From Pseudomonadota bacterium (GTDB lineage Bacteria > Pseudomonadota > Gammaproteobacteria > Burkholderiales > Burkholderiaceae_C), in contig JAKCDM010000004.1 of the NCBI GenBank assembly GCA_021841865.1, positions 1-64,000 of the forward strand: a stretch of 64,000 nucleotides of DNA, read 5' to 3'. Positions within the stretch are counted from its first letter, which is position 1. Each line of letters begins with the position of its first letter. Positions 18,824 through 28,661 of the stretch are shown here, one piece after another. The notes beneath the pieces were generated by a model, which saw only the letters and a list, made by a program, of their open reading frames with translations, ran no database searches and was not told where the DNA came from. The position numbers and the translations under genes are program-made.

Positions 18824-20485
18824 ATGAGCGACACCTGCCTGAGCGAATCGACGCGGCGCCCGGCGCGGCCCGGCGCGCCGCTGGCCCAACTCGAGGACCG
18901 CAAGCTGCAGCGCAGGCTGGGCTTCTGGTCCCTGCTGGCCGCCGGCGTCGGCAGCGTGATCGGCTCGGGCTGGCTGTTCGCGGCGATGTACGCGGCGCGC
19001 GCCGCCGGTCCGGCGGCGCTGCTGTCGTGGGTGGTAGGCGGCGTGCTGATGCTGCTGGTCGCGCTGGTCTATGCCGAGCTCGGCATGGCGCTTCCCGAAA
19101 GCGGGGGGCTGGTGCGCTATCCGCTGTATTCCAACGGACGCCTGGCGGCCACCGTGATCGGCATCGCGATGTGGCTGTGCTACGTCGGCAACCCGCCGAC
19201 CGAGGCCGCCGGCGTGGTGCAGTACGCGGCAGCCTGGCTGCCCGGCGTGTACGACGCCCGCGCCGGCGTGCTGACCGCGCCGGGCGTGGCCCTCGCCATG
19301 CTGCTGATGGGCGGCTTCGTGCTGCTGAACTATTTCGGCGTCGCGTTGTTCGCCAGGTCGAACAACCTGCTCACCGCGATCAAGGTGCTGGTGCCCGCGC
19401 TGACCATGGCGCTGCTGATCGCCAGTGGCTTCGATCATCGCAGCGCGGCCGGCGGCGCTGCGAACCTGCTGGCGCATGGCGGCCTCGCGCCGATGGGGTA
19501 CGGCGCGGCGCTGGGCGCGGTGGCATCGGCCGGTCTGATCTTCTCGTACACGGGCTTTCGCAACATCGTCGAGCTGTCGGGAGAGGCCGTCGACCCGCGA
19601 CGCGACGTTCCGCGGGCGCTGGTCGCCACCATGCTGCTGACCATCGCGCTGTACCTGGGCCTGCAGGTGGCCTTCCTGGTGGCGCTGCCGCCGGGCCTGC
19701 TGGCGGGCGGCTGGCAGGGCGTGAACCTGAAGTCACCGTTCGCCGACCTGGCGCGCCTGCTCGGGCTGGGCTGGTTGTACTGGGTGCTCATCGCCGACTC
19801 GATGATCTCCCCGTCGGGCTCGGCGATCATTTTCACGTCGGCCAACGCGCGCAACCTGTTCGGCATCGCCAAGAACGGCCTGCTGCCTGCGGCATTGATG
19901 CGGGTGCACGCGGGCTCGGGAATTCCGCGTCGCGCGCTGTTGATCAACTACGTGGTCGGCGCCGCCTTCCTGCTGCCGCTGCCGAGCTGGCATGCCATCG
20001 TGCGCCCGCTCAGCGCGTTGATCGTGTTCACCTTTTCGATCGGCGCGGTGGCCCTGCCGGTGTTTCGCACCGAGGGGCTCGGCGAGCCCGGCGCGCGCCT
20101 GCGAGGCATGGCCGTGGTCGCCCCGCTGGCCTTCGTGGTCAGCTCGCTGGTGATCTACTGGGCAGGCTGGGCGGTGCTGCGTCCCACGCTGCCGGTGATG
20201 CTGGTGGCGCTGGCCTGGTACGCGGTGGTGCGCCTGCGCAGCGCGCGCCGGGGCGCGGTGTCCGCCGCGGCGGCGCTGCGCGTCGGCAGGGCCGACTGGC
20301 AGGGCGGCGCCTGGTTGCTGGTGTACCTGGCGCTGACCTACGCGCTGTCCTTCGCCAGCACCCGCGCCGGCGCTGGCTGGTTCGGCGAGCTCCCTGGTAC
20401 CCTTTGCACCGTGCTGGTGTCGCTGATCTGCTACCGATGGGGCGTGCTTTCGGGACGCCGATACATGCGCGCCATGCGCGGGTGA
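18824..20485 (+). CDS. APC-family amino acid permease
   Basis: LGFWSLLAAGVGSVIGSGWLFA and FSYTGFRNIVELSGEAVDPRRDVPRALV permease motifs. Confidence 0.9.
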   Translation: MSDTCLSESTRRPARPGAPLAQLEDRKLQRRLGFWSLLAAGVGSVIGSGWLFAAMYAARAAGPAALLSWVVGGVLMLLVALVYAELGMALPESGGLVRYPLYSNGRLAATVIGIAMWLCYVGNPPTEAAGVVQYAAAWLPGVYDARAGVLTAPGVALAMLLMGGFVLLNYFGVALFARSNNLLTAIKVLVPALTMALLIASGFDHRSAAGGAANLLAHGGLAPMGYGAALGAVASAGLIFSYTGFRNIVELSGEAVDPRRDVPRALVATMLLTIALYLGLQVAFLVALPPGLLAGGWQGVNLKSPFADLARLLGLGWLYWVLIADSMISPSGSAIIFTSANARNLFGIAKNGLLPAALMRVHAGSGIPRRALLINYVVGAAFLLPLPSWHAIVRPLSALIVFTFSIGAVALPVFRTEGLGEPGARLRGMAVVAPLAFVVSSLVIYWAGWAVLRPTLPVMLVALAWYAVVRLRSARRGAVSAAAALRVGRADWQGGAWLLVYLALTYALSFASTRAGAGWFGELPGTLCTVLVSLICYRWGVLSGRRYMRAMRG

Positions 20486-20522
20486 AGCGAACCCCGCGCG
20501 CCGCTTCGAAAGCCTGTCCGAC

Positions 20523-21686
20523 ATGTCCTCCACCAAGCCGCCGTTGCACACCCAGCCGAACATCAACGTGCCGCTGTTCTGGCCGGCCTTGATGGCCCAG
20601 GACATGGCGCGCCAGGGTCTCGAGCTGGTCGCGCGCAACGTCCGCTTCCTGGAGGAGGAGACTCGCCTGCACGGAGGCATCAAGCCGCGCCTGGCGAGCG
20701 CGCACGAGGTGCGGCTGAAGCTTCGCACCCTGAGCCTGTGCGACTACTCCGACGCCGGCGCCGCTGGCCTGCCCACGCTGGTCGTGGCGCCCTACGCCGG
20801 GCACACGTCGATGATCGCCGACTATCAGCAGGGCCAGAGCCTGATGCAGACCCTGCGCGCCGGCGGCGTGCGCCGCTTGCTGCTCACCGACTGGCACAGC
20901 GCGACGCTCGACATGAAGGACTTCGATGTCGACCAGTACCTGGCCGAGTTGCTCGCCTGCATCGACGATCTCGGCGGACGCGTGAACCTGGTGGGGCTGT
21001 GCCAGGGCGGCTGGATCTCGGCCATGCTGGCCGCGCGCTTTCCCGACAAGGTGCAGGCCCTGGTGCTGGCCGGCTCACCCATCGACACCCACGCCGGGCA
21101 CGGTCCGTTGCTGCGCATGGTGCACGACAGCCCGATGAGCTTCTACGAAGAGCTGGTCGCCAGCGCAGGCGGGCTGATGCCCGGGCGCTACATGCTGGCG
21201 GGCTGGAAGAACATGCACCCGGAGCAGCACTACGTGCAGGAGCACATCGACCTGTACGAACACATCGACGACCCGGCCTGGCTGCGCAAGGCCGAGGCCT
21301 TCGACCGCTGGTACGAGAACCCGCTCGACCTGCCCGGTCGCTGGTACCTGCAGGTCATCGAGCAGTTGTTCAAGCACAACGCGCTGGCCAACGGGCATTT
21401 CGTCGGCCTCGGCCGGCGCCTGCAACTGCGCGACATCTCCTGCCCGCTGTACCTGCTGGCCGGCGAGGCCGACGACATCACTCCGCACGAGCAGGTGTTC
21501 GCGGCCGAGGGCCTGACGGCCTCCCGGCAGGTGCGCAAGCGCATCGTCCCAGGCGGGCACGTGGGCCTGTTCATGGGCGCGCGCACCCTGGAACAGGCGT
21601 GGCCGGAAATCGCCGCGTGGCTGGCCGGGCAGGCCGCGCTCAGCCCGCAGCGCCCAGCGGCTGCCGCAGCCCCGGGCGCGGCTTGA
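20523..21686 (+). CDS. alpha/beta-fold hydrolase, PHA synthase/depolymerase-like
   Basis: NLVGLCQGGWISAMLAARFP (GxCxGG box), LAGEADDITPHEQV, VPGGHVGLFMG. Confidence 0.8.
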   Translation: MSSTKPPLHTQPNINVPLFWPALMAQDMARQGLELVARNVRFLEEETRLHGGIKPRLASAHEVRLKLRTLSLCDYSDAGAAGLPTLVVAPYAGHTSMIADYQQGQSLMQTLRAGGVRRLLLTDWHSATLDMKDFDVDQYLAELLACIDDLGGRVNLVGLCQGGWISAMLAARFPDKVQALVLAGSPIDTHAGHGPLLRMVHDSPMSFYEELVASAGGLMPGRYMLAGWKNMHPEQHYVQEHIDLYEHIDDPAWLRKAEAFDRWYENPLDLPGRWYLQVIEQLFKHNALANGHFVGLGRRLQLRDISCPLYLLAGEADDITPHEQVFAAEGLTASRQVRKRIVPGGHVGLFMGARTLEQAWPEIAAWLAGQAALSPQRPAAAAAPGAA

Positions 21687-22041
21687 CGCCGCCCGGCGCG
21701 CCACGCGGCAACGAAGCCTGACGCGCTCGCGCGTCGCGTGCCTGCGCAAGGGCTTCGGCCGCTTCGCCGGGAGCCGCCACGCGAACCTGCAGCGAACCCC
21801 ATGCGGTGGCCACGACCAGGCCGCGGCCGCGCAGCACATGGCACTCGCCCGGCGCCAGGAAGACATCGTCCGCATAGCCTTCCTCGGTGACCCACAGAAG
21901 TCCCGGCCCGTCGTCCGGCCGGGCCTCTGCGTACACGTGCAGCTGGCTGCCGGCGCGTCCGCGCAGATACAGGCTGTCGCCGTCCAGCAGCGCGATTCGC
22001 TGGCGCTGCACGCGCACTTGTTCGTCATTCGTGAAGATCAT
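21640..22041 (-). CDS. DUF2917 domain-containing protein
   Basis: About 133 aa; ALLDGDSLYLRGRAGSQLHVYAEA ... PGECHVLRGRGLVVATAWGSLQVRV; divergent from a LysR gene. Confidence 0.7.
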   Translation of the reverse strand: MIFTNDEQVRVQRQRIALLDGDSLYLRGRAGSQLHVYAEARPDDGPGLLWVTEEGYADDVFLAPGECHVLRGRGLVVATAWGSLQVRVAAPGEAAEALAQARDARARQASLPRGAPGGVKPRPGLRQPLGAAG

Positions 22042-22202
22042 GTTGACCTCCTTGGTGGGGATCACCACAAAACCTTTGCAACATAGCGGGAATGCTTGTT
22101 TTCCAAAGGATTTGCAGGGAGATATTAGAAGTAACCCGTAACCCTACAAAGCGAATTTTGGGCATTGCTACCATGCGTGTAGTGCATGATGGAACGCAGG
22201 CC

Positions 22203-23192
22203 ATGACCAGGCATTTCGCGGGCTCGCCGACCCCTCCGACGCGGCGCATCGACACCGGATTCCTGCGCGCCTTCGACGCCGCCGCGCGCCTGGGCAGCTT
22301 CACCGCGGCGGCGCGCGAGCTGTCCGTGACCCAGTCGGCGCTGAGCCGGCAGATCCAGTCCATCGAGTACGAGGTCGGGCTGCGCCTGTTCGAGCGCGAC
22401 GGCCCGCGGGTGCGCCTGTCCGCGGCCGGCGAGCGCCTGGCCGCGGCGTTGCGACCGGCGCTGGCATCGCTGGATGCCACCGTCGAGGAACTGCGCCAGT
22501 CGCTGCGGCGCCCCAAGGTGCGCATCACCACCTTCGCTTCGTTCGCCAGCCTGTGGTTGATGCCGCGGCTGCCGCTGTTCCAGGCGGAGCACCCCGAGGT
22601 CGATATCGCCGTGGAGGCATCGGACCAGATCGTCGACCTCGACGCCACCGAGCAGGACATCGCACTGCGCCTGGCGCATCCGGAGCATCCGGCGGTCCGC
22701 GGCGCGCAAGCCCAGGCGCTGTTCGAGGAGCGCATCGTGCCGGTGTGCAGCCCGCGCCTGCTGGCCGAGTTGCAGCGCCGCGGCGCAGGCTTGCAGGCCC
22801 CCGGCGACCTGCGCCACACCACGCTGATCGCCGAGGTCGGCCCCAGCGGCACGCCGCCTCGCACGCTTGCCTATCTGCGGGAGCTGTCGTGGGACGCGTG
22901 GTTTCGCATCGTCGGCCACCGCGACGTGCAGCCGCTGAGCTGGCTGGAGCTGAACTTCACGCACCAGACGGTGCAGGCCGCGCAGGCCGGCATGGGCGTG
23001 GCGATGGGCCAGATGTCGTTGATCCGCCCGCTGCTGGCCGACGGCAGCCTGTTGATGCCGCTGGGCGCGCCGCAGCGCACCGGAGTCTTCTACTACATGG
23101 TGCTGCGCGAGCAGGCGCGCATGCGGCCCGAGGTCCAGGCGCTGGTGGACTGGCTGCGCGCGCAGCTGCTGCGCGAGCGCGCGCTGCCCTGA
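22203..23192 (+). CDS. LysR-family transcriptional regulator (GcvA-like)
   Basis: FDAAARLGSFTAAARELSVTQSALSRQIQSIEYEVGLRLFER HTH; substrate-binding domain downstream. Confidence 0.93.
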   Translation: MTRHFAGSPTPPTRRIDTGFLRAFDAAARLGSFTAAARELSVTQSALSRQIQSIEYEVGLRLFERDGPRVRLSAAGERLAAALRPALASLDATVEELRQSLRRPKVRITTFASFASLWLMPRLPLFQAEHPEVDIAVEASDQIVDLDATEQDIALRLAHPEHPAVRGAQAQALFEERIVPVCSPRLLAELQRRGAGLQAPGDLRHTTLIAEVGPSGTPPRTLAYLRELSWDAWFRIVGHRDVQPLSWLELNFTHQTVQAAQAGMGVAMGQMSLIRPLLADGSLLMPLGAPQRTGVFYYMVLREQARMRPEVQALVDWLRAQLLRERALP

Positions 23193-23660
23193 TCAGCGCT
23201 TGCGCGCGCTGCGCTGTTCGGGAACCTGCGGCGGCAGCGGCTCAGGTGGTGCCGGGTCCGTGGGCTGCGGCGGGGTTTGCGGGTCGGCGCGCCGCTGTGC
23301 GTGGCGCGGGCCGTGGCCGCCGTGACGCGGCCGGTCCGCTGCGCCGTGGCCGCCAGGCCGCGCGCTCGACGGCGACGCGGGGTGCCCCGGCTCGCCGGGT
23401 TCGGCGGGCGCGAGCTGCGGGTCTCGCACCGGGAAGGTGCCCTCGGGCGTGACCGCCAGCGGGTCGCTGGCCGGAAAGGATTCGACCAGCGCGTGGTCGA
23501 GCTGCTGCTCGACACGGCGATTGCGTTCGAGCTGCCGGCGCTCGTAGTCCAGGCGTTCCTTGCGCGCTGCCGGGTCGGGGGCCGGCCGTGGCTCGCGCTT
23601 CGGGCTTTCGGCCGCCTCGGCCTCGCGCAGCGGGCGCGATGGATCGGAGTGTTCCCTCAT
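23193..23660 (-). CDS. hypothetical low-complexity protein with SFPASDPLA motif
   Basis: LDHALVESFPASDPLAVTPEG followed by Pro/His/Arg-rich tail. Confidence 0.55.
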   Translation of the reverse strand: MREHSDPSRPLREAEAAESPKREPRPAPDPAARKERLDYERRQLERNRRVEQQLDHALVESFPASDPLAVTPEGTFPVRDPQLAPAEPGEPGHPASPSSARPGGHGAADRPRHGGHGPRHAQRRADPQTPPQPTDPAPPEPLPPQVPEQRSARKR

Positions 23661-23842
23661 CGATGGCTCCTGTCGGGCTCGGCACGCCGCGTGACGTTGC
23701 GGCGATGCCTCGGTCGCCCTGACGGCCAATGTAGGCGGCCCGGCCAGGTCCATGCAGCGGCGCGCGCCTTGTCCGCGCCGGCCAATGCGCCTTTGCGTGG
23801 AAGGGTTGGACTGCCGGCGCGTGGTGGTTCAGGGCTGGCGCA

Positions 23843-24703
23843 TCAGGCCTGGCGACGCGCCGCGGCCACGCACAGCACCACGGCCACCGTGGTGCCGAGC
23901 ATCGCCGGGGTGACGGTTTCGCGCAGCAGCGCGGCGGCCAGCAGCAGCCCGAAGAAGGGCTGCAGCAGCTGGAGCTGGCTGACCGCGGCGACGCCCCCCA
24001 GCGCCAGGCCTCGGTACCAGAAGAAAAATCCCACCAGCATGCTGATGATGGTGACGTAGCCGAGCCCCAGCCAGGCCGCGAGCGGCTTGTCGAGCAAGTG
24101 GGCCGGCCATTGCATGAGCGCCAGCGGCAGTGTCACCGGCAGCGACACCACCAGGGCCCAGCAGATCACGGCCCAACCGCCGAGGCTGCGCGAAAGCCGC
24201 GCGCCCTCGGCGTAGCCCAGGCCGCACACCAGGATGGCCGCCAGCATCAACCCGTCGGCATGGCTGGTGCCGCTGCCTCCGGCGTGCAGTGCGTAGGCGC
24301 CCACGAGCAGCGCGCCAGCGCCGGCGAACAACCAGAAGGCCGGGCGCGGACGCTCGCCGCCGAGCAGCACCGCGAAGCCGGCGGTGGTCAGCGGCAGCAG
24401 GCCGATGAACACCAGCGAATGCGCTGCGCTGACCTGACGCAGCGCCAGCGCGGTGAGCAGCGGAAAGCCGGCGACGACGCCGCCGGCGACCCACGCCAGC
24501 AGCCACCACTGCCTGCCGCGCGGCCGCGGCGGGCGCGCCACCAGCAACAGCAGCAAGGCCAGCAGCCCGGCGCCGCTGGCGCGCGCCGCGGTGACGAACA
24601 GGGGGTCGAATCCGCGCACGGCGGCACGCGTGGCCGGCAGCGATCCGCTGAACATCAGCATGCCGATGAAGCCGTGCATCCACGCACGGGTCTTGCTATG
24701 CAT
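23843..24703 (-). CDS. DMT/EamA-family transporter
   Basis: 10-TM-like protein; GFIGMLMFSGSLPATRAAVRGFDPLFVTAARASGAG, YVTIISMLVGFFFWYRGLALGG. Confidence 0.88.
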   Translation of the reverse strand: MHSKTRAWMHGFIGMLMFSGSLPATRAAVRGFDPLFVTAARASGAGLLALLLLLVARPPRPRGRQWWLLAWVAGGVVAGFPLLTALALRQVSAAHSLVFIGLLPLTTAGFAVLLGGERPRPAFWLFAGAGALLVGAYALHAGGSGTSHADGLMLAAILVCGLGYAEGARLSRSLGGWAVICWALVVSLPVTLPLALMQWPAHLLDKPLAAWLGLGYVTIISMLVGFFFWYRGLALGGVAAVSQLQLLQPFFGLLLAAALLRETVTPAMLGTTVAVVLCVAAARRQA

Positions 24704-24858
24704 CACGCGCTCCGCGGCTGGGGCAATGCACCAGCATAGGGCATGCCGCGCGCGGCATGCCCGCCCAGGCCGGCGCCGGCGTCCTTCGCCGCGTTAGGCT
24801 GGACGCTCGCGGGCGCGTCGCCGCGCGCCTCCCGACTTGTTGGTCACAGGAGCCGATC

Positions 24859-25692
24859 ATGTGCGAATTGTTCGCTGTCAGCAGTGCCAGGCCCGCGCGC
24901 GTGCGCCTGCGCTTTGCCGAATTCGCCACCCACGGAGCCCCGGTTGAGCCGGTGAGCGGGGTTCCAGGCAACCCCGATGGCTGGGGCGCGGCGTATTTCG
25001 ACGGACCCGACGCCCATGTGCTGCGCGAGCCGGTGCCGGCGGTGCGCAGCGTGTTCGCGCAGGTGCTGGAGCATCACGACTTCCACAGTCCGCTGGTGCT
25101 CGCGCATGTGCGTCGGGCGTCACGCGGACCGGTCAGCCTGGCCAACACCCAACCCTTCGTGCGCGAACTCGGCGGGCGTGTGCACGTGTTCGCGCACAAC
25201 GGCGACCTGCCCGAGGTGCAGCAGCGCTGGCCGCTGGGAGCCGACGTGGCGGCGCTGCCGTCTCGTCCGGTGGGCCAGACCGATTCGGAGCATGTGTTCT
25301 GTCAACTGCTGGGCATGCTCGAGCCCTTGTGGCGCGACCCCGCTCACGCTCCGGGCCGGCAGGCCCGCCTGCGCGTGGTCGAGGGCTTCGCCGAGCGCGT
25401 GCGCGAGCTGGGGCCGGCCAATTTCCTCTACAGCGACGGCGAATGCCTGTTCGCCCATGCCCATCGACGGCGCCAGGCCGACGGCGTGGTGCGCGAGCCG
25501 GGGATGTACCTGTGGTTGCGCGAGCCGGCGACCGCGCACGAGCACGAGGTCGCCGGGCTGCAGCTGCGGGGCAGCCACGAGCAGGCGCACCGCCTGGCCA
25601 TGTTGGCCAGCGTGCCGCTGGGGGCCGGGGACTGGCGCGCGTTGCCGGCCGGGACCGTGGTCGGGCTGGCCCACGGCGAGCGCTTCGCCTGA
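24859..25692 (+). CDS. class II glutamine amidotransferase (YafJ-like)
   Basis: N-terminal MCELFAVSS (Cys2 nucleophile), NPDGWGAAYFD, HVRRASRGPVSLANTQPF, HNGDLPE. Confidence 0.92.
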   Translation: MCELFAVSSARPARVRLRFAEFATHGAPVEPVSGVPGNPDGWGAAYFDGPDAHVLREPVPAVRSVFAQVLEHHDFHSPLVLAHVRRASRGPVSLANTQPFVRELGGRVHVFAHNGDLPEVQQRWPLGADVAALPSRPVGQTDSEHVFCQLLGMLEPLWRDPAHAPGRQARLRVVEGFAERVRELGPANFLYSDGECLFAHAHRRRQADGVVREPGMYLWLREPATAHEHEVAGLQLRGSHEQAHRLAMLASVPLGAGDWRALPAGTVVGLAHGERFA

Positions 25693-25766
25693 GCTGCTGC
25701 TCGGTGTCGCAGGGGTCGCGCCGTTAGGGTTTCGTGATTCGTCGGCTGCGCGTCGGGCTTCGGCGA

Positions 25767-25793
25767 CAAAACCCCTATTCGTGGGGTGTTTTG
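25767..25793. terminator. hairpin CAAAACCCC-tattcgt-GGGGTGTTTTG
   Basis: Near-complementary arms with a 2-nt bulge, downstream of the amidotransferase gene; short T-run. Confidence 0.45.
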
Positions 25794-25933
25794 CTCGACA
25801 AAAACGTTAAGATTTACTGCGCAACCTCTTGGATTTACGCAGTATTTGCACAAAGGCTGCGGCGAGGCGCCGTGACGGGCCGAGCCGGCGGCCCCTGCGT
25901 CGAGGTTCCCCGGACCCCCGCCCTCGCCCCGCC

Positions 25934-26992
25934 ATGCCAGCCAGCGCCCTGAGTACCCAGCACACCGTCGAGCAAGCCAAGGCCCTGGCGTTCCGGGCCG
26001 TCGACTTCCTGGTCGAGCACGACGTTCCACCCATTCCACTGAGCTACGGGGTGGCCTACGAATACCTCAGCGGCGGCAGCCCGGAGCTGTGCCGCACGCT
26101 GGACGAATACCTGCACAGCGGACGCCAGATCGACGCGTTCCTGCTGCGCGACCTGCACGAGCGCCACCTCGCGGTCGACCGCTCGACCCCGCTGCGCGGC
26201 GTGGGCAACGACCTGCAGCAGCTGCTCGGCGACCTGACCCACGACATCGAGGAGGCCGGGCGAGGGGCCGAGGAGTTCGGGCAGGCGCTGGACAGCACGC
26301 TGGGGCACCTGACGGACGACCGCGACGCGCAGTCCCTGCGCGACATCGCGTCGGGCATGCTGGTGGCCACGCAGCAGGCGCGGCAGCGCAACCATCACCT
26401 GCAGCAACGCCTGCAGATCACTCTGGCGGAAAGCGAGAAACTCAAGGTCGAGCTCGAGCGGCATCGGCGCGAGGCGCTGATCGATCCCCTCACCGGACTG
26501 TGGAACCGGCGCGCTCTCGATCATGAGCTCGACGAGCTCATGGCCGTCGAGCCGGATGCGCCGCTGAGCCTGCTGATGCTGGACGTGGACCACTTCAAGC
26601 GCATCAACGACACGCATGGCCACGCGCTCGGCGATGCCGTGCTGCGCCATGTCGCCGAGGCCATTCGCAAATGCCTGCGCAGCGAGGACCACGCGGTTCG
26701 CTACGGTGGCGAGGAGTTCCTCGTGCTGCTGCCGCGCACGCCGCTGCTGGAAGCTGCGCAGGTGGCCGAGAACATTCGTGCCCGCGTGGCTTCGCTGCGC
26801 CTGCGACGCCGCAGCGACAACCTGGTGCTCGACCCCTTCACGGTGTCGCTGGGCGTGGCCAGCCGCAGGCCGGGAGACACGCGCGAAACCCTGCTGCGGC
26901 GCACCGACCACGCGATGTACCGCTCCAAGGGCATGGGGCGCAATCGCGTCAGCCTCGACGTCGACCAGGGCCTGTCGCCAGGCCACGCCTGA
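25934..26992 (+). CDS. diguanylate cyclase (GGEEF)
   Basis: LIDPLTGLWNRRALDHEL, LDVDHFKRINDTHGHALGD, RYGGEEFLVLLP, RSED I-site, DHAMYRSKGMGRNRV. Confidence 0.95.
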   Translation: MPASALSTQHTVEQAKALAFRAVDFLVEHDVPPIPLSYGVAYEYLSGGSPELCRTLDEYLHSGRQIDAFLLRDLHERHLAVDRSTPLRGVGNDLQQLLGDLTHDIEEAGRGAEEFGQALDSTLGHLTDDRDAQSLRDIASGMLVATQQARQRNHHLQQRLQITLAESEKLKVELERHRREALIDPLTGLWNRRALDHELDELMAVEPDAPLSLLMLDVDHFKRINDTHGHALGDAVLRHVAEAIRKCLRSEDHAVRYGGEEFLVLLPRTPLLEAAQVAENIRARVASLRLRRRSDNLVLDPFTVSLGVASRRPGDTRETLLRRTDHAMYRSKGMGRNRVSLDVDQGLSPGHA

Positions 26993-27022
26993 CGCCGCGA
27001 TCGGCCGGGCGTACGCGGCCGG

Positions 27023-28639
27023 TCAATGCGCGCCGGCGGCCTCCGCCGACGCGCCGCCTGGCGTGCCCGGACGCACCAGCCAGACCATCACGATCATGCC
27101 CAGGAACAGCCACGCGCTGAGCCGGAACATCTCGTCCACCGAAATGGTCGAAGCCTGCACGTCGATCAGGCGGTTGATCAGGCCCAGCGCCTGCTCGTGC
27201 GTCAGGCCGCCGGCCTGCAGCATGCGCAGCACGGCCGCCGACGGCGCGTGCCCGGCCGTGATGTGCATGGCCAGCTGCTCGTGGTGCAGGCTTGCGCGGT
27301 TGTCCCACAGCGTGGTGTAGATCGACGCGCCGAACGAGCCGGCGGTGATGCGGGCGAAGTTCGACAGCCCGGCGGCCGAGGCCACGCGCGTGGGCGCCAG
27401 GCCACCGAGGATGATGGCCAGCAGCGGGATGAAGAAGGTCGCGGTGGCGATTCCCTGCACCAGCGTGGGCAGCGAGTACTGCCAGTAGGTGTCGCCCGCG
27501 GTGAAGCGCGAGCGCATCCAGAACACCAGCGCGAACACCAGGAAGGAGAACGAGGTCACCCAGCGTGTATCGACGCGGTGCGAGTAGCGCCCGACGAAGG
27601 GCATGAACACGAGCGCGAACAGCCCGACCCACGCGAGCACGCCGCCGGCCTCGGTGGCCGTGTAGCCGACGTACTCCTGAAGCCACAGCGGCAACAGCAC
27701 CAGCGAGCCGAAGTACATGCCGTAGGCCAGCGCCAGCATGACCGTTCCGAGGGTGAAGTTGGGCAGCGCGAACAGGGTCAGGTCGACCACCGGATGGGTG
27801 TCGTGAAGTTCCCAGATCAGGAACAGCACGAAGCCCACCACCGCGGCCACGGCGAGCGCGACGATGGTGGTCGAGCCGAACCAGTCGAGTTCCTGCCCCT
27901 TGTCGAGCATGACCTGCAGCGAGCCGACCCAGATCACCAGCAGCGCCAGCCCGGTCCAGTCGATGGGCAGCTTGCGCGTGGGCGTCTCGCGCTCGCGGTA
28001 GATGGCCAGCGTGATCAGGCTGCACACCAAGCCGACTGGAACGTTGATGTAGAAGATCCAGGGCCAGGAGATGTTGTCGGTGATCCAGCCGCCGAGCAGC
28101 GGCCCGGCGATCGGGGCCACCAGCGTGGTCATCGACCACATCGCCAGCGCCATGCCGGCTCGCTCGGTGCGGTAGCTCGACAGCAGCAGGGTCTGCGACA
28201 GCGGGATCATCGGCCCGGCCGACGCGCCCTGCAGCACGCGGAACAGGATCAGCACGCTCAGGGTCGGCGCCTGGCCGCACAGGAACGAGAACAGCGTGAA
28301 CAGCGCGATGCTGGCCAGGAATGTGCGCACGGCGCCGAAGCGCTGGGTGAGAAAGCCGGTCAGCGGCACCGCGATGGCGTTGGCCACGCCGAAGGAGGTG
28401 ATCACCCACGTGCCCTGGGACGCGCTGACCCCCATGTCGCCGGCGATCGACGGGATCGACACGTTGGCGATCGACGTGTCGAGCACGTTCATGAACGTGG
28501 CCAGGCTCAGCGCGATGGTGCCCACGACCAGCGCGCCGCCCTGCAGCGGGCGAAGGTGTGCGGGAGTCGCCTGGGCAGGCGCGGGACGGGGACTGTCTGG
28601 CTCGCCCGCGGGGGCGTCGGCCGGAGGGTTCGGGTTCAT
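27023..28639 (-). CDS. DHA2-family MFS multidrug transporter (EmrB-like)
   Basis: LATFMNVLDTSIANVSIPSIAGDMGVSASQGTWVITSFGVANAIAVPLTGFLTQRFG; 14-TM-like. Confidence 0.94.
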   Translation of the reverse strand: MNPNPPADAPAGEPDSPRPAPAQATPAHLRPLQGGALVVGTIALSLATFMNVLDTSIANVSIPSIAGDMGVSASQGTWVITSFGVANAIAVPLTGFLTQRFGAVRTFLASIALFTLFSFLCGQAPTLSVLILFRVLQGASAGPMIPLSQTLLLSSYRTERAGMALAMWSMTTLVAPIAGPLLGGWITDNISWPWIFYINVPVGLVCSLITLAIYRERETPTRKLPIDWTGLALLVIWVGSLQVMLDKGQELDWFGSTTIVALAVAAVVGFVLFLIWELHDTHPVVDLTLFALPNFTLGTVMLALAYGMYFGSLVLLPLWLQEYVGYTATEAGGVLAWVGLFALVFMPFVGRYSHRVDTRWVTSFSFLVFALVFWMRSRFTAGDTYWQYSLPTLVQGIATATFFIPLLAIILGGLAPTRVASAAGLSNFARITAGSFGASIYTTLWDNRASLHHEQLAMHITAGHAPSAAVLRMLQAGGLTHEQALGLINRLIDVQASTISVDEMFRLSAWLFLGMIVMVWLVRPGTPGGASAEAAGAH

Positions 28640-28661
28640 CGGGATGGGGAGGTATTTATAT

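Noticed and set aside
16139-19477. 1112-aa antisense ORF spanning PiT and MFS genes
   Set aside because: Low-complexity Gln/His/Arg-rich translation crossing three clear genes on the other strand.
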